DNA of 64,000 nt from Rhizomys pruinosus. Its lineage: Eukaryota > Chordata > Mammalia > Rodentia > Spalacidae. The notes below the pieces were generated by a model. It was not told the DNA's origin. It did not search any database and worked only from the letters and a program-made list of their open reading frames with translations. The stretch spans positions 894,625 through 958,624 of the forward strand of contig VZQC01004530.1 in the NCBI GenBank assembly GCA_009823505.1. Reading direction: 5' to 3'. Made by a program: the position numbers and the translations under genes. Positions 46,596 through 58,455 of this stretch are shown here, one piece after another (position 1 is the first letter of the stretch; the number at the start of each line of letters is the position of its first letter).

Positions 46596-46827
46596 AGCTC
46601 TCCAGCGGGAGGTCAGACATGAGAAGCTGGGACCATGCAGAAGCTCTCCAGCAGCAGGTCAGACATGGGAAGCTGGGACCATGCAGAAGCTGTCCAGCGG
46701 CAGGTCAGACATGGGAAGCTGGGACCATGCAGAAGCTCTCCAGCGGGAGGTCACACATGAGAAGCTGGGACCATGCAGAAGCTCTCCAGCGGGAGGTCAG
46801 ACATGAGAAACTGGGACAATGCAGAAA
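46596..46827. repeat. 46-bp tandem repeat, five units
   Basis: Equivalent positions (the G before ACC/ACA in gctgggacc) fall at 46631, 46677, 46723, 46769 and 46815, an exact 46-base period. Units differ by a few substitutions (gcagcagg, gcggcagg, gcgggagg). There are no spacers between units. 46 is not divisible by three, so the open frame crossing it reads three phases and is not a repeat protein. Confidence 0.97.
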
Positions 46828-47819
46828 GGAATGCGTGAATGGGTGGGATTAAAAATTGCAGGGCAATTACTTTCTGCAAACTGATATCCAAGAAAGAAAC
46901 AGGCACACCTTGTGATCTAGAAACACAATAAGCAAAAATTCACTATTACAACACTGCAGAATAGACAACCCCCTGTGTCAAAATGAGCTGTTATTAAAAA
47001 GGGGACTGGATGTATTGTGAAATTTCTTTGGAATGTGGGCCTCATTTCCACTAGAGTGGAGTTCATGGACTGGTCCTCAAGGGCTTATTTAACCTACACT
47101 TGCCTGAAATGTATTATTTCCCCACAGTCTGCCATGGTGCTTTTGTAGGGGGTGGGGGTGGCTGAAACACCTTTCTTTCACTGTACCCAGCATGCACTGC
47201 TCTGCACTAACTGTATAAGCATCCCCCTTGGGTTCTCCTTATCTAGAAACTCATTGTCCAGAGTGTGGTGTATAAAAGGTTGCAAGAAAGACAAAGTTGT
47301 CACGATGTTAAACATCCACAGATTAATCAGCCACTTTTCAAATGAGCCCCCCCCACACACATCCTTTTCCCATTTAATGCTAGGACCCCAACCATGTTGA
47401 TGGTGAACTCCATGTGTGTCTCTCCTTTTCTGGATTATCTGGATATTTTCAGTATCCAAAGAACACAGTGAAAGCAGATTGCACAACACTCGCAAAGTGA
47501 GGTGAGGAAGTTCTCAAAGGATGTCAGGTCTCAGGGAGCTGACGAAAAGGATGTGGGAAGCCTGGTTTGCGTCACTAGCAAATTCATTGTCAAATGTTAT
47601 CAATTAAAAATAGAAAATTTAATAAGTATGATGATAGCGCAAAGGCTTCCTAGTGAGTGAGTAGAAGAGAGAGGGTTGAGATGGAGGCTTGGGAAAATGG
47701 GATGTCTCAACTATTTCCCACCCTCTGAATGACTTCACCACTGGAAGGGAAGGATAGCACATCAAACTCAGCCTGACGGTGGGAAATCAGGCCAAATAAG
47801 CCAATGCCTGTTTCATTCT
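46828..47819. other. No gene seen
   Basis: Contains short C-runs (47347-47354) and an AT-rich block at about 47575-47640 with TTAATAAG and ATCAATTA cores that could be constrained. No exon seen. Confidence 0.45.
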
Positions 47820-47951
47820 TTTTATTTATTTATTTATTTATTTTTTTGTCTTTTTGAGACAGGGTCTCCCTGTAGCTCCAGCTGTCCTGGAACTCACTAT
47901 GTAGACCAGGCTGGCCTTGAACTCACAGAGCTCCAACTGCCTCTGCCTCCC
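47820..47951 (-). mobile_element. Truncated B1 SINE with (TTTA)n tail
   Basis: Reverse B1 from the T-run through ggtctccctgtagctccagc to actgcctctgcctccca, where it stops short of the head. A (TTTA)n of about 22 bases has grown from the tail. Confidence 0.93.
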
Positions 47952-48932
47952 ATCATTATTTTATTTAAATAATATATGTGCACTCATTTCCTACAATTTG
48001 GTCTTATTTTTCAAGATGGAGTCCCAGCTCTGTTTCACATTCATCGCTGTGACGTGGGTCCCTGTGAAGGTGGAAGTGCTCTCTTCCAGGTCTCAGGATC
48101 CCTCCAATAAGAAGGAACCTTGTCTCTTGAAGGGAGAGGTTCTCACTCTTGCCAACCAAGGTGTGGAAATTCCTGAATTATAGGTGGTGGCCAGATGTGA
48201 GCTGTCGTCTCTCTTGTGATGGCCGTGCCTAATCTTTTCAAGGTCATGGACTTCTAGAATGAAAAACATGGTGGTAACTGAAGCTTTTTACATAGTGAGA
48301 CTGTCCCCTCCCTAAAAGCTACAAACACAAAGTCAATGTCAAGTTTATGTCCTTTTGGTGTTTATCCAGACATCAAAAACACTTGATAATAAGTAGAACA
48401 ATCTGAGCTATACCCAGATTGCACACTTGTTCCTTTTATTTATCATGCATTTCTCATACTGAAATGTATAACATAATGTATTATGTTCATATAGTGTGTA
48501 CACACAGACATTGGTACTTCTAAAATGCTGGCGTTTTATATACCTTTATGTCTTTATTGTTGTTGTTTCTGGCAGTGACCCAGTGGGATCTATAGTTTTG
48601 GAAAATGGAGCCCTAAAGCACAAAGAGTTACTGGCCCAACAATGTTGGACTAAGAAGGGGCTTCCATGCAAGTTATTCCTCTTCCAAAAGAATTCAGCAC
48701 AGTGATACAATGGCAAGTCCTTTGAAAACACAACCACACCCTAGAAGAGGATTAGACAATCTTACTTCACCTACCATTGCGTTGGCCAGAATTCTGTATC
48801 CACACAAGGAAAGGCTGATGCTTGTGAGGATTCCTTTGAGACAAAGATTTTGAAAAACCTTCTCAATAATTAAGTAAATATCAATGTTAAATAGTATTCA
48901 AGGAACAGATATCTGATTTCTTTATTTAAAAA
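47952..48932. other. No gene seen
   Basis: AT-rich unique-looking sequence. The opposed frames at 48496-48737 are mutually exclusive and unfamiliar. Confidence 0.5.
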
Positions 48933-48944
48933 AATTGTATCCCA

Positions 48945-49167
48945 GGGCTGGAGAGATGGCTTAGCAGTTAAGAGCGCTTAATGCTCTTGCAGAGGACCCA
49001 GATTCCATTCCCAGCACCCACATGGCAGCTAAGAACCATCTTTGACTCCAGTTCCAGGGGAATCTGACACCTTCTTCCGACCTCCGTGGCATTGCACCAC
49101 ATGGGTGCACAAACCTACATGCAGACAGTACACTCATACACATAAAAATAATAAATAAAATAAAATA
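48945..49167 (+). mobile_element. B2 SINE with target-site duplication
   Basis: Head gggctggagagatggcttagc, decayed B box (agattccattcc), body lacking the doubled aattccagg segment of its neighbours, A-rich tail. The duplication aattgtatccca lies at 48933-48944 and 49168-49179. Confidence 0.97.
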
Positions 49168-49179
49168 AATTGTATCCCA

Positions 49180-49342
49180 TGTCATGATTGCTAACTCTAT
49201 TTTCTATTGCATTTGAACTCCTTCAAAATATTCCCCTAAACAAATTAAATTGATCCTGCTGAAAAGAGAGTTTATGGTATAAATTTTCATCTAGTTTTAT
49301 TCTTCGTGTTGACCTAACAAGGACTTAAAAAAAAAAACTGAA
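49180..49342. other. Short AT-rich spacer between two B2s
   Basis: About 160 bases with nothing recognisable, ending in the A-run that became the target of the next B2. Confidence 0.5.
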
Positions 49343-49582
49343 GGGGGCTGGAGCGATAGCCCAGTGGTTAAGAGCGCCAACCACTCTTGTGGAGGACACG
49401 GGTTCGATCCCCAGCACCCACATGGTGGCTGAAAACTGTCTGTAACTCCAATTCCAGGAGAACTCCAGTTCCAGGGGAATCTGACACCCTCTTCTGACCT
49501 CCGCGGCATTGCACGACACGGGTGCACAGACCTACATGCAGACAGTACACTCATACACATACAAAAATAAATTAAAAAAAAA
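49343..49582 (+). mobile_element. B2 SINE with intact Pol III boxes
   Basis: A box tagcccagtgg and B box ggttcgatccc both fit the Pol III consensus. Full body and A-rich tail. The direct repeat aaaaaactgaa lies at about 49332-49342 and 49584-49594. Confidence 0.96.
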
Positions 49583-49594
49583 GAAAAAACTGAA

Positions 49595-50288
49595 AATTCA
49601 ATTCCACAAGACAAAGTTCACTTTGGCAAAAGAAAAAAAAATTAGTATTAAATCCAAATGAGAGGCTTAACGGCTTAATCTGTGACTGAAAGATATCCAT
49701 AACTGGAAGGAACGAGCCAGGAAACTCTGTCAGTGACATATAGCTTGTGCTCTCTGACAGATGCAAATTCTTGCTCAGGCTGCACTTGAGCTCAGAAAGA
49801 CCTGTCCCAGAGCCTCACCTGTCAACACAGGTAGCCCAGTCCCACAGAGAAGGTTCTCTAAGCTGACCAGCCAGTCCTTCAATCCCTAACTCACAAGAAT
49901 GGACTCCATGAGCCACGTTTGCTCATGAAAATATAAGCTGAGGTAAGTGAAGTAATAAGATTTCATAATTATCCCTTCTGGGCAAATAAATGCACCACAG
50001 GCTGCAGTGTTGCAAGACACCGTTTTCCCATCAAGGGAAGTATTGTTCCTATTTCTCGATACTTGGTCCTCAAAGTGAAAGCTAGATAAATTGAGGTTCA
50101 AAGCCTCTTCTCTCCTCTCCTTTCTCCAGCCCGCTTGAGGGGATGTCTGGCTCTCTCTGGGGTGGCCTAGGAATGGCACGGTATATTTTGTGGAGAAAGC
50201 ACATGAGGGGATGGTAGGAGAGAGAATGCTGACTAAGGGGCTGAAGAGACGAGCGCCATATCCATTGGCCAACATTAAATGTTCCTCA
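49595..50288. other. No gene seen
   Basis: A 199-codon minus frame covers 49886-50485. It runs through a degenerate B1 and ordinary-looking DNA and carries no recognised domain. Confidence 0.5.
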
Positions 50289-50395
50289 GCTTGGCATGCC
50301 GAAATGCACCTGTAATTTCCATTCTCTGGAGGCAGAGGCCAAAGGACTACAAAGATGAAGTATGTGCAGGCTACAAAACAAAACCACCCCAAACC
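50289..50395 (+). mobile_element. Degenerate B1-related SINE
   Basis: Shows cttggcatgccgaaatgcacc, tgtaatttccattctctgg, aggcagaggcc, and an A/C-rich tail. The middle is deleted. Confidence 0.55.
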
Positions 50396-53300
50396 CATAT
50401 AAACTAACCCTATGGTCACCCTGCTGTGAGGAGACATTGGAGACTTGAATTGGCCTGAGGTTATTGGTTGGCTGGTGGAGAACATGGCTCCATGTATGGA
50501 GGCTCTGTGTAAGAAGGAAAGTGCTCCTCTACTCTAATGAAAAGTGCCAAAAGCAAAGTGGGAAGGGGTGGAGAAGGACTGTGTCTGCTCCACAGGGGAC
50601 TGGAAACTCGCCCACCAAGTGAACGCACTCCTTCCGCTCTTCAAAGTGTTGCTAAAAGGGAAGACAGGAAGCGTATCAACTCCTAGATCTAAAGAGCGGT
50701 CTCTGATGGCTTCATGGATGGTTGCATCCGGGGCATTAGGAAGTCACCGCCCGCTCCGGCTCTCGGAATCCTCGCCTTTGCTCTCCCTACAGGACTTCAT
50801 CTCCTAGACTCAAATCAAATTCACCGTAAGATAGTGAGCCGATGCTGAAAGCCCCCAGATGTTTCCTGGTCAGTATCGATACCCCCGAGGACGGAAGCCT
50901 TCCTCTCCCAGTGGTTCTAGCAAACGCCCCTTTGAGGTCTGGCTCTCCCAGGATTCCAAGGGACACATAGATGTCCACTTCCTCCAGAAGCTGTCAGTCA
51001 GGAACCCCACTTCCCCTTTACCTGAGCCCCACCCAAGACATTTAAAGGGCTTGGCCAGCCATCCTAGGTGCTGGCAGCCATGATTCCGCCAATGGACAGC
51101 CCTGACTATTTCACAAGTAAATATCTCCCGGAGTAACTTGCGCCTGGTATCTTTATCTGGGGTCTGCGCCTGCATAGATATAACTATATATGGGCATTAA
51201 TTCTAACAGCCCCAGATGGAATTTCACATTTGTCACTGTCCTTGGACCAATCACTGAGGATAAGAAGTAGAATACTGTAATTGGCCTGGCCTTAATCCTG
51301 TCATTATGTTCTCTGCCTAGAGTCTAAAACTCCAGAGTCCCCCAAGGAGCATCAAGGTCCTGCCATAGAAGGGATCAGTACCAATCACGAGCAGGCCGAA
51401 ACATCCACTGCAGGGGCCTGTGGAAAGCCTGCTAGGGGTCAGTCACAAAGCCGGAGGTTGGCTACCAGGCATAGCAGTGCCAAGTGCAGAGAGCAGAGAA
51501 CTGGAACGCAGGACCTGTGTCAGTCTTTTTCAGTTCTGCCTCCCCCACTTCCTCCGCTGCCATCAGGCTCTGGCCACAGCCCATGTGTGTCCTTAGCCTT
51601 GTCACTGTGGTCAGTTTCTTGGAATCTTTGTTTCTCAGTCTCTAGGGAGGAAACAGGCTCTTTGGTTTTTCTCAGAACGAGATTACAAGCCTTGTTGATG
51701 CATTTGCCTAAAGCAGAAGTCCTGACTCAGTGCCCTGAACTCTGCAAGCTAGGGCAGATCAAGCTGCTTGTGGGTTTCTGCTTCAAGGCTGTGGTTTAGG
51801 CAGGGCCATCAGAAGGTGCACGACAAGAAAGTGATGTGTGTCCAGGACAGGGAGGAGCTTCAGTAGGACTGGGTTGCAAGGCCATTCATTCCTAGAGCCA
51901 GAGCCTTGTTGGAAACTCGGTACCTCATTCTTTGTCAACTACATGTGAACTAGAAGAGGGCTGGTGGGGGTGGGGAGATGTGTATGGTGAGGAGACATCT
52001 GGGACTGAGAAGCGTAGCAAGTCTGTAGGGCAAGGCTGCTCCAGTCCAGCCTTGGGCTTTTCCTCTTGGGAATAAGAAATGCAGCCTATGGAATGTGGCA
52101 TCTTTCACATCAAGCAATGCTGTGTTCCCGGAAGCCTTCATAAAGTTGCTTCCTCAGGATTTAGCTTGGGACCCTCCTGGGTCCCCAGTCTCCTGGAAGC
52201 CGGGAGTAATACCTGGTGGGCTGCACTGCCCCATTGCTCCATCTGCCTCCTGTTGTGAGTGAATTTACCCACAACTCAGGGCTTAAAGAAAGTCACCTGA
52301 TTGGAAACAAAAACTAAACACGTGTGCATACACCTTGTGTGCAGGTATATTCAGCTCTAAACCTAGGAGAAACAAAAATACCATCAGTTCATGTAAGTGC
52401 TTTAGGTCAGATTAAAAATAAGGGAAAGATTTTCTGTAAGAGTCAGATTAGATTTAAATGGACAGAACTCTGGGCCAGGCGAGAATGTTAGTTCTGTCCT
52501 AGTCATTCATTGATTTGTTCACAGAATCAACACAGTTTACTTCTATTTACTTACGTATCATGAACCGTGTCCTAGCTTCTTCATCTCTGGCCACTAGCTT
52601 GTGCTTTTTTTTCTGTCTGTCAGGTCTCGGTGCTCTCTCTCTCTGCTCTGCATTTTCCTGACCTCAGAGATTCTGTATCCTGCATCTACACCTGCATCTG
52701 CACCATTCATCCCTGTCCCCACGAGATTACTTTTCTCTTAGTGCCTAGGACTGGAAGCATGCTAACTTTTGCTCTGACAGTGAGTGAAGGTGGTATTCTT
52801 CTGGCACCTGGCCATCATCTTCCTAGCTTGGTGACCTGTTTCCATGGCATCAGAGTGTCAGAGTCTGGGCACAGTGAAGATGTCTTTTGAACCTACCTGT
52901 GTGTTTCTATTTTCTCCTGTAGGAACCCCCTCTAATTGCAAGCACTAAGGACTGTTCATCATCTATCTGATCATAGAACCCCAACCCTATGCTGCCCACC
53001 ATCTTCAGTAGGATCAGAGGGTTTATCCTGTGAAGGCTGCCTCAATACTATTAATATTATCCTAATATTCCTTGGCATATAAACGTGAAGAGAAATGCTT
53101 AAAGTTTTCTTAGAACAAAGTGGTAGTGATTAGTCAGCCCTATCCACCCTTAAGGAAGCCAATTTAAGAGCCTGGTAACCAGCCAACAACATAAAAGTAT
53201 TTGAATGCTGTGTATTTATTAATTAATGTATTTTCAGGGGCGGGGGGGAAGGACTGGTTCCTGCCCTTTGGCGAAAAGATTCTGAATTCTATCGTGGCTC

Positions 53301-53829
53301 TTTAGGGAATCTCTCTGAAGTAGTAAGTTGCTTATAGGCAACCTTTTAATTGAAGGTAATAATAATTCCAATAATGTTATTAAGAACCACCATTAGCTCA
53401 GGAAGTACTGGCTTCACTGACGTAATGCCAGGGCTATGCCCAGTGATGACTGCTTTGCTGAGCCCCTGGGGGAATAACTTTCACAATCCATTCAAAACTT
53501 ATGAGGTCCCTGTGCTTGCTCCAAGAGAGAACTCAGCATTGAGCATTTGAGAAGCCATGGAAAAATGGAGAAAAGGGTACTTGTACTTTTAACCACCTAA
53601 TGAATGCCACAGATGGAGTTCCTACAAAAAGCTCTTGGGGGAGGCTGGGATGTATGTTAACAATGGAAAATTATCCTTGTTTTATAGGTGAGGGTAACTC
53701 CCAGACACTAGGAACAATCATGGTCACTTTTTGTTGTGGAAAGAGTGAGGGCAGTGGGGTCACTGTCTGGGTTGGGACAAGGGGAATCATTGTGTAGGGG
53801 GAACTGAATGGAACAAAAAGAATCTAGGT
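50396..53829. other. No gene seen; slightly CpG-richer patch at 50600-50930
   Basis: 3.4 kb without a recent SINE. 50600-50930 has more CpG than its surroundings but falls well short of a CpG island. 51190-51310 and some flanks look like old interspersed repeats that I cannot name. A short G-run sits at about 53241-53247. No splice-supported exon. Confidence 0.45.
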
Positions 53830-54000
53830 TAAGAGCCTAACAGGATTGAGTTCAATTATCGATTTTTGCCATTTATTAGATTTTGGCCTTGGACTAGAAG
53901 AGTTAACCTTTATGAACCTTAGTTTATATCATCACTAAAGTGGAGGAAATAACTGTAACCAACTTGTGGAGTTAGAGAGATGATATATGCCGGACTCTTC
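53830..54000 (+). mobile_element. MIR SINE fossil
   Basis: Plus-strand MIR order: gagttcaattatcgattttt, ggccttggactagaagagtt, aacctttatgaaccttag, actaaagtggaggaaataac. Confidence 0.78.
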
Positions 54001-54039
54001 ACCTGCCGCTTTTACTGATATCTAAAATCTCATTCTACA

Positions 54040-54230
54040 GATACAGAATAAATACTTGTAATGTGCCAGGTGCAGCAATAGATGTTGAGATCAGTTTCTA
54101 TTGCATTTATGTTCTAGTAGGAGAGTTTATTCCCCTGCCACACACAAACAAAATAAATACATGAATGCTTACAATTTGTGCTAAATTTGAATGTCTGGCC
54201 ACAGAGGATACTGATTGGGTTAGGGATATC
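54040..54230 (+). mobile_element. L2 LINE fossil
   Basis: agaataaatacttgtaatgtg, ccaggtgcagcaatagatgt, catttatgttctagtaggag, then an AAATAAATACATGAATG stretch: the L2 3' order. Confidence 0.68.
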
Positions 54231-54894
54231 ATTTATAGCTATGGGAAAAGTATAGAGTTTAATAACTTGGCCTGTAGAGTTGGTTAGCAGGGCTTGGGTG
54301 TCAGTTCCTGCTCCCAGTACGTGTGTGGGGCCACACCCTCTGCTTTCTGAGCTTGCTCACTCTATCCAGGCCCGGCTCTTAAAGTGTCTCTACCAGCGTA
54401 GAGATGCTTTACCTGCACTGAGTCCTTTCAGCAGCTTTCCTTCATGCCATTCTACCTCTTGCTGTGAAATTCTATATCCCCCAGGGGAAAGGACAGGTGA
54501 AAAGGAGTCACAGTTCTAGTTCTCTGCCTACACATAGGCAAGAAAGTTCCCGTCCCATCTCTGAGGATGTGGGTAAGGAGGGCTGTCCCTGATTTGAGTA
54601 GGAAAAGGAGAACATTCTAGGAATGTCCTCTGGCCTTTGAGTTCTGGTCTCTGGAAGAAACTGGGTATTCAACAGGCTAGCTTACAGTATGGGCGAGTCC
54701 CCAGAAAAGGGACTAGAAGTTGGGATATTGCACATTCCTATTACACCAGGAGTGTGGTGGGACACAGCCCATGTTGGGAGTGAACCTGGAGGAGACTGGC
54801 CTCTTGCCTGCTCAGCACTGAACCTATAAGTCATCACTGAGCACTTAGGTTGAGGGCCAGGTCTGCTTTGTTTTTAGCAAGCTAAGCCTTTAGA
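54231..54894. other. No gene seen
   Basis: Unique-looking sequence. One 79-codon plus frame at 54280-54519 is unfamiliar and unsupported. Confidence 0.5.
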
Positions 54895-55104
54895 ACTATG
54901 ACCTGCAGGGCAAGACTAGTCCCCTGCCTGCCTGTTTTTGTAAATAAAGTTTTATTGGAGCCCAGCCACTCCCATTCGTTTGTTTTCTGTGGCTGGGTTC
55001 ATGCAACATCACAGAGTTAAGTAGTCATGATGGAAACCACATGGCCAGCCAAGCTTAAAGTATTTACTTGCTGGCCCCTCAGAGAAGAAGCTTGCCAAAT
55101 CCTG
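54895..55104 (-). mobile_element. MER5A-like hAT-Charlie DNA transposon fossil
   Basis: The order gtaaataaagttttattgg, agcccagccactcccattcg, catgcaacatcacagagtta, accacatggccagccaagc, tatttacttgctggcccctc, agaagcttgccaaatcctg follows MER5A closely. This is a non-autonomous element spread before placental orders split. Confidence 0.88.
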
Positions 55105-55219
55105 ACTGGGAATAGGTGCATCTGTGGATCCATTCATTCATTAGGTGAACAAAATGAATCCGGATCACCAGGCCGCATGCACTATGCACTGGGGCAGGCC
55201 CGCAGTATCCTGGGCACGG

Positions 55220-55350
55220 TGCTCAATCTTTTTTTCCAGCATTTTGCAAATGGCAAGATGGAGGCTGAGTGATTTGCCCAAGGTCATTGGCGTCAAAGGC
55301 CAAAGTAAAGACTAAAACCAGGCCTGTCAGTCCCCAAATCCTCTGTGGCT
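55220..55350 (-). mobile_element. MIR SINE fossil
   Basis: Reverse MIR: cattttgcaaatggcaagatgg, aggctgagtgatttgccc, aaggtcattggcgtcaaagg, aaaaccaggcctgtcag. Confidence 0.87.
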
Positions 55351-57619
55351 AACCTCACCTTCCACAATGTAGTCATGTTTGGCTTACCCCACCTCTCTTC
55401 TAATTAGTAGAGAGAACTGTGAGAATGGAGAAAGATAAAAACACTGAAAAGAATTATTTGTATAAACACATCTGTGTTGGGAATGGCTGCTCTTTTGTGA
55501 TGGGCAAGCCACATTGCTACCTCTTTGGCAGAGCTCTTTTGCACAGAGATGATTCTCCTCAGAACATGGTCCTGACCTCACATTCTAATTGCTTGAAACC
55601 ATATCAAAAAATCATCTGAAAGTGTTTTCCCTTCTAATAATATGATTTCACCACTAATGTTGATAAACATTAAAATGACATAAAGCATTTCCTGTCCCAA
55701 CCTGACAGAGATCTAGGAGGATTTGTCTAAATATTAGCATACCTTTAAAATAATCAGTGGGTGATTATCTGGATAAGAGGTCAAAAAAAGGATGCTTAGA
55801 AAAAAAGAAGTAATAAAACCCAGCATGCTCACCCTTTGTGAGCTCTTTCTGGTACCTGCTTTAGCAGGTTACAAAGGAACCACTGTAGAACAAGATCGCA
55901 TTATCCCTTTAAAGCACCTTCTAGAAGAAATGGCTTTGCTGGCGTTTCCAGAAGATAAATGCGAGGTGGAGTTTCTAACTGGAAACAGGAGAAGAGTGTC
56001 TTAGCAGAAAGGAACACACTGCTTTGTAAGACAGTTTTTGAGGATGGTTTAATCTTACCATCTGACTAGAGGTTCTACTGACAGGTCCTCACAGGAGCTG
56101 ATTAAGCTTCCTTCTGGACCTCTTTTTATCAGACTCATTCATTCCCCTAGAAGAATGCTGGCTTTTACTACCTTTTTTTTTTTTCCCCAAAGAGATTCCA
56201 AATAGCTTGTCATGATCACATCTCCAATGTGACCCTCAGCCAGGATTAGGCCAGGACTGACAGTGTTTGATTGGTAGAATTCAAGTAGGACCATAGAAGT
56301 AGAGGAAGCTGGACTTTGTGCCTGGGCAGACCACGCCCTAGTTCTTAATCACCCCTTCAGATCTGCTGCAAAGGCACATACTTGGGAAAAGGAGGGAACC
56401 CGACCCCTTTGTACTGAGCTGGCCCAATTCAGAGGTCTCAGTTAACAAACTTACAGCATGGGCAGCACTCCTGAAAGTGGTTAAGTCCCCAAGTGTTAGA
56501 ACAAAAATGGAGCTTCTAGAAGGCAGTGTGGGAGGTGGCAGAACACAGGTGTTTCTCGCCCTGGACCTTTAATTCCCAGGCATTGTAATGTCCTGATGAG
56601 AAAGAACGGAAAGAGGACTGGAAGTAAAGGCACTGGTGCCATTTAGTATTTATTAAAAAGAATCCAGGACAGCATCCCTGGAAATGTAATTGTTCTAGTC
56701 AATTAAACATGAGAAGAGAAATGCATTAAAATTTTCTGGACTCAGTAGAATGTAAGTTCTCTGAACAGACTCTCTACCTACTTTCTTCCTCAGCTTCAGG
56801 GACTAAACCAGTACCTGGCATATAATAGCCGACCTAAGGAGCCCACAGCTTAGCGGAGGGAGATAGATGTGCCAGCCAGTGGTTTCCACTGGCCACATGC
56901 TCGCACAGCACCATGGCCTCTTCTTCCAGCCCCACACTTCTTTTGTCTTATTACCCCTGTGGAATTTAGTTGATTAAGCTCCAAGAGGCTGGGCTTGACA
57001 CTGGGCCCAGCTTTGTGATGTGTTGGGTCTGGGAGGAAGGCTAGTCAGAGAAATGAAGGACATTTTCTATACATTAAATCACTCAAAAAAATGAATACCT
57101 AATTCCTTGGGTTTCTAAAAAATTGAATGAGATCATATAAAGATTCTGGATCATGTAATGAATGAAAAATATTTTATTATCACTATAAATATGATTATGA
57201 TGATGGAGAATTAGAGATACCAAACAAGGGTCTGAAGATGGTGCAGGAGGTCAGGTCTTGCAGTGTAAGACATTAACCGCCACCCCCCCCACCCCGTGCC
57301 TGAATATCTTATGCTTTCCTGTGAGTTAAGTCAGTGTTCCATGCTCTCTCAGCTGTGTTGTGGGTAGAAAAACCACCTGTCAAAGCCTGGTGGCATAGCA
57401 ACAACTTCAGGGTAGGGGAAGGTCTGGACACTGGTGTCCCATTTGTTCACTTACACTTTACCAGGATGATGGCCATATTGATATGACCATTTTGACAATC
57501 ACGTTTTTTTGCCTTAATTAAAATGTATTATCGCACATAAGTCACCATCCCCGTGTTTTGTGCCATATAGTCTCATCTTTTCAGGAGAAAGACACAAACC
57601 TCCTTTCATTGTTGGCAGG
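55351..57619. other. No gene seen; AT-rich, repeat-poor
   Basis: About 2.3 kb with no recent SINE. Blocks at 55600-55780, 56640-56750 and 57060-57200 are AT-rich with TAATTA-like or AAATGTAATTG-type motifs and might be conserved non-coding DNA. A C-run is at about 57284-57291. Confidence 0.45.
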
Positions 57620-57865
57620 TAGCATATCACAGAGGTTAGTGCACAGATAATTGCCAGATTGCAGCGTGGAAATCCATGCTCCACCCCTTCCTAGCTGTGT
57701 GACTCCGGAAAGCTGTTTACTCTCTTTGCTCCTGTTTTCCTTATCTGCAGAATGGGAGATAACAATACCTGGCTCACAGGGTTATTATGAGAATTGAGTG
57801 TGTTGACATTTCTTGAGTGCTAAGATAATGTCTGGTAAATAGGAAGTAGAGACGGATGGATAATA
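57620..57865 (+). mobile_element. MIR SINE, near full length
   Basis: Long MIR order: cagaggttagtgcacagata, cttcctagctgtgtgactcc, ccttatctgcagaatgggag, ataacaatacctggctcac, agggttattatgagaattg, gtctggtaaataggaag. The most complete MIR in the window. Confidence 0.93.
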
Positions 57866-57919
57866 GATGGAAAGAAGCTTTTAGTTAAGGCCGTATGGGA
57901 ATTCCTGGTAGGATTTGCT

Positions 57920-58100
57920 TGTATTTCTTCAGCATTTTACTTTACGTATTTTCTAATCTTCTCAGCAATTTAGAGAGGGAGGTTCTTATTCTGTCCCCCT
58001 AGAAAGACAAATAACTGACTTGCCCACGGGTATATGATAATTAGGTAGCCAAGCAAGATTCCAGTACTGGTCCTTCTGATCCCAGAGTCTTGAGATCACA
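57920..58100 (-). mobile_element. MIR SINE fossil
   Basis: Reverse MIR: cagcattttactttacgtatt, cttctcagcaatttagagag, gacaaataactgacttgccc, then tccagtactggtccttctg. Confidence 0.75.
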
Positions 58101-58199
58101 GCTCCTGAACTAGGTAAGACAAGACCTCATGGAGAGGACTGCGAAAAGGAGTCTTTCCACCTTGTGCCCTGTAAAGTGCAGCAGTGCAGACTTTGCTAG

Positions 58200-58455
58200 A
58201 TTCCCTTCTACTGTCTATTCACTCTTTGGCCATTCATTCACTTGACTGATGCTGTGGAGTACCTTCTCTGCACCAGGCACTCCTGAAGTTGTTGAAGTGT
58301 TACCAGCTCATCAACGACATCTCTGGGCCGTATTATCTTGGTGGCTTTGTGAATCTCTTTAACAACCATTTATTGAGTGTTTCCCTAAGCCAGGCAAAGT
58401 ATCCCTCATTGATTATTTGTCCTAAAGCCTACAAAAGAGGGATGCTGCTTTGCAC
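58200..58455 (+). mobile_element. L2/MIR-type fossil
   Basis: ccattcattcacttgactgat, gtaccttctctgcaccaggc, then caaccatttattgagtgttt, ccctaagccaggcaaagtat. Two consecutive 'place-of-origin' style L2 motifs suggest two overlapping fragments. Confidence 0.6.

Noticed and set aside
46596..46827. CRISPR-like array
   Set aside because: The units abut without spacers, and this is vertebrate DNA; it is a plain tandem repeat.
49886..50485. 199-codon minus-strand frame
   Set aside because: It passes through a degenerate B1, the peptide has no recognisable domain, and no gene signals surround it.
50600..50930. CpG-island promoter
   Set aside because: CpGs are only modestly raised and scattered; there is no GC-rich island or associated first exon.
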